DNA of 64,000 nt from DASZKW01 sp035552775. Its GTDB lineage: Bacteria; Actinomycetota; Acidimicrobiia; Acidimicrobiales; Palsa-688. Position 1 is the stretch's first letter. Each line of letters opens with the position of its first letter. Positions 59,271 to 64,000 of the stretch are shown here, in pieces. The stretch spans positions 1 to 64,000 of the forward strand of contig DASZKW010000097.1 of the NCBI GenBank assembly GCA_035552775.1, given 5' to 3'. The position numbers and the translations under genes are program-made. Below the pieces are notes generated by a model that saw nothing but the letters and a program-made list of their open reading frames with translations, did no database searches and was not told the DNA's origin.

Positions 59271-60173
59271 ATGACAGACGACGACCGCTTTGCCATCGGC
59301 AGGATCGGCGTGTGGACCGGCGCCCTCGACTTCGTACCCGCGTCGCGGGCCCAGGAACTGGCCGTGGAGATCGAGGGACTCGGCTACGCCGCCATCTGGG
59401 TCCCAGAGGTCGCCGGGCGCGACCCGTTCGTGCATTGTGCTTTGCTCCTGTCCGCCACCGAGCGAATCGTAAGCGCGACGGGCATAGCCAACATTTGGGC
59501 ACGCGACGCGGTAACCATGGCCGGCGCAGCCAAGGCCGTGACCGAGGCGTTCCCCGAGCGCTTCCTGCTAGGCCTCGGGGTCAGCCACCACACCCTGGTT
59601 GAGGACCTGAGGGGCCACACCTATGCCAAGCCGTTGTCGGCCATGAGGACCTACCTGGCGGCGATGGACGAGGCGCCGTACACCTCAGCGCGCCCCACCA
59701 CCCCGGTGCGCCGGGTCCTGGCCGCCCTCGGACCGAGGATGCTCGAACTGGCCGCGGCGCGCGCCGACGGGGCTCACTCGTACTTCGTCACCCCGGAGCA
59801 CACCGCGGTGGCCCGCGCCGCCCTCGGCCACGGCCTGCTGTGCGTGGAGCAGGCGATCGTGCTCGAAACCGACCCGGAGGCGGCCCGGCGCATCGCTCGG
59901 GCCCACATGGCGACGTATCTCCGCCTGCCCAACTACGCCAACAACGTGCGCCGGCTCGGCTTCGGCGAGGGTGACCTGGCCGAAGGAGGCAGCGACCGCC
60001 TCGTCGACGCCATAGTGGCATGGGGGGACGTGGACACGGTCACCTCGCGCGTCGGCGCCCAGCTCGCCGCCGGCGCCGACCACGTGTGCGTCCAGGCCCT
60101 CGACGAAAAGTCCCGGCGGGTCCCAGTGGAACAGTGGCGCCGTCTCGGTCCCGCGCTCGCCGAACTGGCCTGA
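59271..60173 (+). CDS. LLM-class F420-dependent oxidoreductase
   Basis: A 300-aa luciferase-like monooxygenase (TIM-barrel) protein. Typical segments are ELAVEIEGLGYAAIWVPEVAGRDPFVHCALLLSATERI, NIWARDAVTMAGAAKAVTEAFPERFLLGLGVSH and RVLAALGPRMLELAAARADGAHSYFVTPEHT. Members of this TIGR03620-like group use reduced deazaflavin F420 in actinobacteria, and the lineage supports that over FMN. Substrate unknown. Probably transcribed alone. Confidence 0.88.
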   Translation: MTDDDRFAIGRIGVWTGALDFVPASRAQELAVEIEGLGYAAIWVPEVAGRDPFVHCALLLSATERIVSATGIANIWARDAVTMAGAAKAVTEAFPERFLLGLGVSHHTLVEDLRGHTYAKPLSAMRTYLAAMDEAPYTSARPTTPVRRVLAALGPRMLELAAARADGAHSYFVTPEHTAVARAALGHGLLCVEQAIVLETDPEAARRIARAHMATYLRLPNYANNVRRLGFGEGDLAEGGSDRLVDAIVAWGDVDTVTSRVGAQLAAGADHVCVQALDEKSRRVPVEQWRRLGPALAELA

Positions 60174-60228
60174 GCGACTCACCCCCGCCGCCGCCGAACC
60201 GGCCAGCGCGACGGTGCCGTCGGCGCGA

Positions 60229-61770
60229 CTACTCGACGGAGGCTCGTAGCTCCTTTTTCAGGACCTTGCCTGTCGGTCCCTTGGGAAGGTCGTCGACGAA
60301 GCGGACCTCCCGAGGGTACTTGTAGGCGGCTAGGCGCTCCTTGGCGTAGGCGATCACCTCCTCTGCGCTCGGCGACTCCCCCTCCCGGGCGACGACGAAG
60401 GCAACCACTTCCTCACCCAGACGTTCGTCGGGCCGTCCAATGACGGCCACCTCGACGAGGCCGGGATGCTCGTAGAGGACCTCCTCCACCTCCCGCGGGT
60501 ACACGTTGTATCCGCCCCGGATCACGAGGTCCTTCTTGCGGTCCACGATGAAGTAGAAGCCATCGTCGTCCATGTAGGCGAGGTCACCGGTGTGGAACCA
60601 GCCGTTGCGCATCGCCGCGGCGGTGTCCTCGGGACGGCCGTGGTACCCCTTCATGATGTTGTGACCCCGGATCACGATCTCGCCCACGTGGTCCTCGCCG
60701 GGGGGCAGGGCGACGTCGTCGTCGTCGACCACCCGCATCTCGACACCCCATAGGGGTTTGCCCACCGACAGGACCTTGCGCTCGCCGGCGCTGCGGTTGA
60801 AGCTCGCCCCGCTGGCCGTCTCCGACAGCCCGTAGCCCTCCAGTATCACCACGGGGAACTCCTCCTCGAAGGCGCGCATGACCTCACCGGGCATGGAGGC
60901 CCCACCGGACACGGCGACGCGCACGCTCGACAGGTCTCGCCCCGAACGGTCGGCGGCGAGGATGCCCTGGAACATGGTGGGCACTCCCAGGAACACCGTC
61001 ACCTTGTCGCCCTCGATGGCGTCGAGGACCGATGCCACCTCGAAGCGGGGCACTATCGAAACGGTGGCGCCGAAGCGGGTGGTGAGGTTGAGCACGCTCG
61101 ACAAGCCGAAGACGTGGAAAAAGGGCAGCACTCCCAAGGCGACGTCGTCGTGGCGGCACCCGAACAGCTCACCGGCCACGGTGCAGTTCATGTAGAGCTG
61201 GAAATGGGAGAGCTCGGCTCCCTTGGGGCGACCGGTCGTGCCGCTCGTGTAGATCATGACGGCGGTGTCGGTGGGGTCGGTCGCGGCAATGTCGCCCCGC
61301 ACCGGGTCCGGCGCGCACTCAGCCAGGAGATCGTCGAAGGGGTGCATGCCGGGGGGCACCGGCGCGTCGCTGCCGGGAAAGGGGACCACGAACCTTCTCA
61401 CGTCGGGTAGCTCGGCGGTAGCGCCGGCCGCCTCGTCGGTGAACATCTCGAAGGCGATCAGTGCCTTGGCTCCCGAGTCGCCCAGGTGGTACCCGATCTC
61501 GGGGGCCTTGAGCAACGGGTTGAGCGGCACCATCACCAGTCCGGCCTTGAGGATGCCGAAGTAGGCCATCACGAACTCCGGCAGGTTGGGCAGGCAGACC
61601 GCCACCCGGTCACCCGCCGCCAGGCCCAATCCGATCAGGTTGCCCGCCAGCGCCGTCGACCGCCCGTCGATTTCGGCGTAGCTCATGGGTTGGCCCAGGA
61701 ATTTTAGGCAGGGTCTGTCCGGTGTGGCCGTCGCTTGCTCGCGGATTACCGTCGCAAGGTTGAAGCTCAT
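60229..61770 (-). CDS. Long-chain fatty acid-CoA ligase
   Basis: A 513-aa ANL-superfamily enzyme. The AMP-binding loop is MIYTSGTTGRPKGAELSH; A5 is EGYGLSETASG; A7 is WFHTGDLAYMDDDGF; A8 is DRKKDLVIRGGYNVYPREVE; and the catalytic Lys is in LPKGPTGKVLKKEL at the C terminus. It activates a fatty or aromatic acid to the acyl-CoA. ATG 61770 gives the normal start (MSFNLATVIREQA); TAGAGT lies 5 nt upstream. The start is 15 bp from that of the divergent hydrolase gene. Confidence 0.93.
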   Translation of the reverse strand: MSFNLATVIREQATATPDRPCLKFLGQPMSYAEIDGRSTALAGNLIGLGLAAGDRVAVCLPNLPEFVMAYFGILKAGLVMVPLNPLLKAPEIGYHLGDSGAKALIAFEMFTDEAAGATAELPDVRRFVVPFPGSDAPVPPGMHPFDDLLAECAPDPVRGDIAATDPTDTAVMIYTSGTTGRPKGAELSHFQLYMNCTVAGELFGCRHDDVALGVLPFFHVFGLSSVLNLTTRFGATVSIVPRFEVASVLDAIEGDKVTVFLGVPTMFQGILAADRSGRDLSSVRVAVSGGASMPGEVMRAFEEEFPVVILEGYGLSETASGASFNRSAGERKVLSVGKPLWGVEMRVVDDDDVALPPGEDHVGEIVIRGHNIMKGYHGRPEDTAAAMRNGWFHTGDLAYMDDDGFYFIVDRKKDLVIRGGYNVYPREVEEVLYEHPGLVEVAVIGRPDERLGEEVVAFVVAREGESPSAEEVIAYAKERLAAYKYPREVRFVDDLPKGPTGKVLKKELRASVE

Positions 61771-61785
61771 GGGAAACTCTACGAC

Positions 61786-62688
61786 ATGTTCCACACGCCG
61801 CGATTGGCCCACGTCCCGAGTGTCGACGGTTGGACCCATCGGCTTGGCCGGGATTCGGCCGGGTCGGTCGAGCGTGCGCCGGGGGGGCACCGGGCGCCCC
61901 CCACCCGGCTGCTGGCCCTGGAGCCGAGCCGCGCCGGCGCGGAGCTGGCGACCTTCGTCGCCATGCTCCCCCTGCTCGAACTCGCCCCCCGAGGTGACGG
62001 CCACCCGGTGGTGGTGCTCCCCGGCTTCATGGCAGGCGACCTGACCACGACGGCTCTGCGCCAGTACCTACGCAGCCTCGGCTACCGCGTTCACCGCTGG
62101 GGCCTCGGTACCAACGTCGGCCCGACGGCCGAGGCCCTCGCCGGTTGCGTTGATCTGCTCGAGCGCGCCTATAACCGCGACGGGCGCACGGTGACGATCA
62201 TCGGGTGGAGCCTCGGCGGCATCTACGCCCGCCAGATGGCACGCGACGCACCCGAGTTGGTGCGCCAGGTCATCACCCTCGGGAGCCCCTTCCAGCTGGC
62301 CAGAGGAAGCCAAACCCACGCGTCGTGGTTGTTCTCGCGTTACTCCCATCTCCACGTGGACCCGTCGAGCCTGCCCGAGCCCAAGGCCGGCCGCAGCTGG
62401 CTACCCGTGCCGGCCACCGCCATCTACAGCAGAACCGACGGCATCGTACGCTGGCATACCTGCCTTACCGCGGCCGGGCCCGACGCCGAGAACATCCAGG
62501 TACGGGGCAGCCACTGCGGGCTCGGCCATAATGTCGGCGCTCTGTGGGCGGTGGCCGACCGCCTCGCCCAGCGCGAGGGCCAGTGGGCACCGTTCCGGCC
62601 CGGGATGGGATGGCGCCGCCTTTTCCCCCCCGCCACTTCTTGGCGCCCGGCCGTGGTCCCCTTGGAGGGGTTCCCCGAGGAGCCCTAA
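61786..62688 (+). CDS. Alpha/beta-hydrolase (lipase/acyltransferase-like)
   Basis: A 300-aa hydrolase. The nucleophile elbow is GWSLGGIYARQMA, the region VVVLPGFMAGDLTTTALRQYLRSLGYRVHRWGLGTN supplies the oxyanion loop, and RTDGIVRWHTC plus SHCGLGHN supply the acid and His. The layout resembles PGAP1- or EstA-like lipases that act on lipid esters. No signal peptide, so probably cytoplasmic. ATG 61786 is chosen because the frame upstream is antisense to the acyl-CoA ligase. A shared intergenic region with that ligase hints at a linked lipid role. Its stop overlaps the convergent gene by 4 bp. Confidence 0.86.
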   Translation: MFHTPRLAHVPSVDGWTHRLGRDSAGSVERAPGGHRAPPTRLLALEPSRAGAELATFVAMLPLLELAPRGDGHPVVVLPGFMAGDLTTTALRQYLRSLGYRVHRWGLGTNVGPTAEALAGCVDLLERAYNRDGRTVTIIGWSLGGIYARQMARDAPELVRQVITLGSPFQLARGSQTHASWLFSRYSHLHVDPSSLPEPKAGRSWLPVPATAIYSRTDGIVRWHTCLTAAGPDAENIQVRGSHCGLGHNVGALWAVADRLAQREGQWAPFRPGMGWRRLFPPATSWRPAVVPLEGFPEEP

Positions 62689-63665
62689 CCTCCCCCCTGT
62701 TCGGGGTCGTCGCGCCGCATCATGGCGAAGGTGGCCGCCCAACCCGAGCGGATCGACGGGTCCGAAGGCGGGGTAACCCTCGCCGCGGCCGGCGCACGCA
62801 CACCGGCGAGAGCCGCTGCCTCCTCCCGGCGGTCGGCCCTGGCGTCGAGGCGGGCGCCTTGGCGGGTGTCTGCCCGGTACCACTGCGAGAACATCGGTAT
62901 CAGGGCCACCGCCGTCGCCAACTCGGTCGCCGCCCATAGGACACCGCCGCCGGCGTGGGTCCCCGACAGGGTGTACATGGCAGCCACGGGTTTGGCCTCC
63001 ATGAGCAGGGCGATGCCGAGGAAGGACTCGAAGGGGATACCGATGAGCAGGTTCAAGAAGCGCAGGCCGAAGCCCATGCGCCAGCGCGGGATCGGGTCGA
63101 GGCCCACCATGGGCCACCAGAACAACGTGGCCCCGGCGAGAAATCCGAGGTTGATCGCGTCCATGAGCGCCATGTGATCCATGGCGAAACCGAGTGCCGG
63201 CGACAGGAAGAAGGCGAACATGGAGCCGTAGTACAAGAACCACACCACCACGGGGTGGCTGATAACGGCGAAGGGGCCGCTGTGCAGGCCGGCGAGCAAC
63301 CGGCGCTTGGTGGTGCGTCCCGAGGTCTGCAGGAGCAGCGTCATCGGCGCACCCAGGGCGAGCAGCGGCGGGGCCACGACCATGAGCAGCAGGTGCTGCA
63401 CGATGTGGGCGGGGAAGGACGACTCCGCCAGCACCGCCACGGAGGATCCGAGGGCGACCTCGACCGCGACCAGCCCGGTGACGAAGCACGCCGCCCGGCG
63501 CCTCGGCCAGCGCCGGTCCCGTGCCCCCAGCTTGGCCATGGCCGAGAAGTACCAGATGGCGATGAGAATCAACACGCCGCCGGCCGCGCTGGGGAAGGGA
63601 CCGAGGTCCCAACGGGTGACGATGGTGTGCCAGTCGACTGGGAGGGGCGCGACCATGCCAGGCAT
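62685..63665 (-). CDS. CtaG-family cytochrome c oxidase assembly protein
   Basis: A 326-aa protein with about seven helices. It matches the Caa3-type CtaG family in segments such as ESSFPAHIVQHLLLMVVAPPLLALGAPMTLLL, ISHPVVVWFLYYGSMFAFFLSPALGFAMDHMALMDAINLGFLAGATLFWWPMVGLDP and GIALLMEAKPVAAMYTLSGTHAGGGVLWAATELA. Conserved His residues in helices suggest metal binding, as expected for assembly of the copper centre. The last 55 residues form a cytoplasmic tail. TGGAG precedes the ATG. A Rieske protein gene lies directly upstream (9 bp), so both may be in one redox-related operon. Confidence 0.87.
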   Translation of the reverse strand: MPGMVAPLPVDWHTIVTRWDLGPFPSAAGGVLILIAIWYFSAMAKLGARDRRWPRRRAACFVTGLVAVEVALGSSVAVLAESSFPAHIVQHLLLMVVAPPLLALGAPMTLLLQTSGRTTKRRLLAGLHSGPFAVISHPVVVWFLYYGSMFAFFLSPALGFAMDHMALMDAINLGFLAGATLFWWPMVGLDPIPRWRMGFGLRFLNLLIGIPFESFLGIALLMEAKPVAAMYTLSGTHAGGGVLWAATELATAVALIPMFSQWYRADTRQGARLDARADRREEAAALAGVRAPAAARVTPPSDPSIRSGWAATFAMMRRDDPEQGGG

Positions 63666-63674
63666 GACTCCAGG

Positions 63675-64000
63675 CTAGCCAGTGCCCCTGTGGGAACCTT
63701 GGCGCTCCGTTACCGCTTCGGTGCGCAGGCCGGCGCGCTCCGCGGTGAGGCAACGCCCGGTGGCGAGATCGAAGCGCCAGCCGTGCAGGGTGCAGGTGAG
63801 GACGCCGCCCTCGACCTCGCCGAAGCGGGCCAGGTCGCCGCCCAGGTGCGGGCAGCGCCGCTGCACCATGTAATCCCCGCAGCGCCACATCTCGCCTTCG
63901 GCCGCCTTCTCGGCGTCGGTCAGGCGGTGGGTGGCGGCGCGCCTGGTGGGGGCCAGCGACGCTTCCAGGTAGGCCATGCGCTCGGGGCCGAGACACTTGA
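63675..64000 (-). CDS. Rieske [2Fe-2S] domain protein, N terminus beyond the window
   Basis: The visible 107 or so residues include a complete Rieske site: CPHLGGDLARFG and CTLHGWRFDLATGRC, giving the C-x-H and C-x2-H ligands. The frame is open to the right edge (KCLGPERMAYLEASL reads through the ATG at 63977), so the gene continues outside. Comparable full-length proteins carry an N-terminal metallo-beta-lactamase-like or oxygenase domain; which applies cannot be seen. It lies 9 bp upstream of the CtaG-like gene on the same strand. Confidence 0.8.
   Translation of the reverse strand, partial: KCLGPERMAYLEASLAPTRRAATHRLTDAEKAAEGEMWRCGDYMVQRRCPHLGGDLARFGEVEGGVLTCTLHGWRFDLATGRCLTAERAGLRTEAVTERQGSHRGTG

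Noticed and set aside
62401..63996. A 531-codon leftward frame across the lipase, CtaG and Rieske genes
   Set aside because: Arg/Gly/Pro/His-rich composition, no domains, and it runs through three well-supported genes in other frames.

Overview
This 64 kb window is chromosomal DNA from a very GC-rich actinobacterium. The gene content suggests an Acidimicrobiia-like, probably uncultured lineage, but this is inference: no rRNA is present. Supporting points are F420-type luciferase-like oxidoreductase, TIGR03086 and DinB thiol-family proteins, an actinobacterial SatP/GPR1-type carrier, an RsbW-like anti-sigma kinase, frequent GTG starts and repeated ATGA overlaps. About ten starts have a TANNNT hexamer 5-9 nt upstream and no Shine-Dalgarno, which suggests that leaderless mRNAs are common here. 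No tRNA, rRNA, CRISPR array, intact insertion sequence or prophage was seen.

Layout. 0-2 kb: a small HTH protein, a decayed DUF433 antitoxin, and an intact nucleotidyltransferase/HEPN toxin-antitoxin pair with its own palindromic promoter. 2-6.3 kb: carboxylate carrier, sigma-70 factor, a stand-alone ribosomal protein S18, cold-shock protein, RsbW-like kinase and acyl-lipid desaturase, a set that looks like stress and cold adaptation. 6.5-14.2 kb: gltB-gltD (GOGAT) and a DEAD-box helicase. 14.2-16.4 kb: an eroded patch holding a frameshifted SpoIIE-type phosphatase, the tail of an Hsp20 gene, a TrkA-C membrane protein and an 18-bp inverted repeat.

16.4-29.7 kb is one long leftward run: histidine phosphatase, MFS exporter, zinc-ribbon coiled-coil protein, class A PBP, Ppx/GppA phosphatase, CYTH-CHAD protein, acyl-CoA dehydrogenase, then a PP2C / vWA / kinase triad resembling E. 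coli yegK-yegL-yegI, and a 3-hydroxyisobutyrate dehydrogenase-like protein. Facing it across a palindromic intergenic region is a bifunctional PutA. 33-38.5 kb: MFS transporter, SerA, and a 777-aa membrane protein joining PAP2-like, pseudokinase and LPG-synthase-like domains.

38.5-43.3 kb is a complete branched-chain amino acid (HAAT) ABC operon in the order livG-livF-livH-livM-livJ. 43.4-46.4 kb: sulfotransferase, secreted beta-helix protein and a long structured leader. 46.4-53 kb: two ABC export systems flanking a NarL-type two-component pair. 53-64 kb: TIGR03086 protein, CorA, SDR epimerase, DinB protein, autoregulated ArsR-SRPBCC protein, AI-2E-family permease, F420-type oxidoreductase, acyl-CoA ligase divergent from a lipase-like hydrolase, a CtaG-like assembly protein, and a Rieske protein cut by the window end.

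Nothing here is clearly a wholly new system. The most rewarding places are the kinase-PP2C-vWA triad with a membrane-anchored kinase, the pseudokinase fusion at 36-38 kb, the leaderless autoregulatory promoters, the structured leader before the beta-helix gene, and the eroded 14-16 kb patch.
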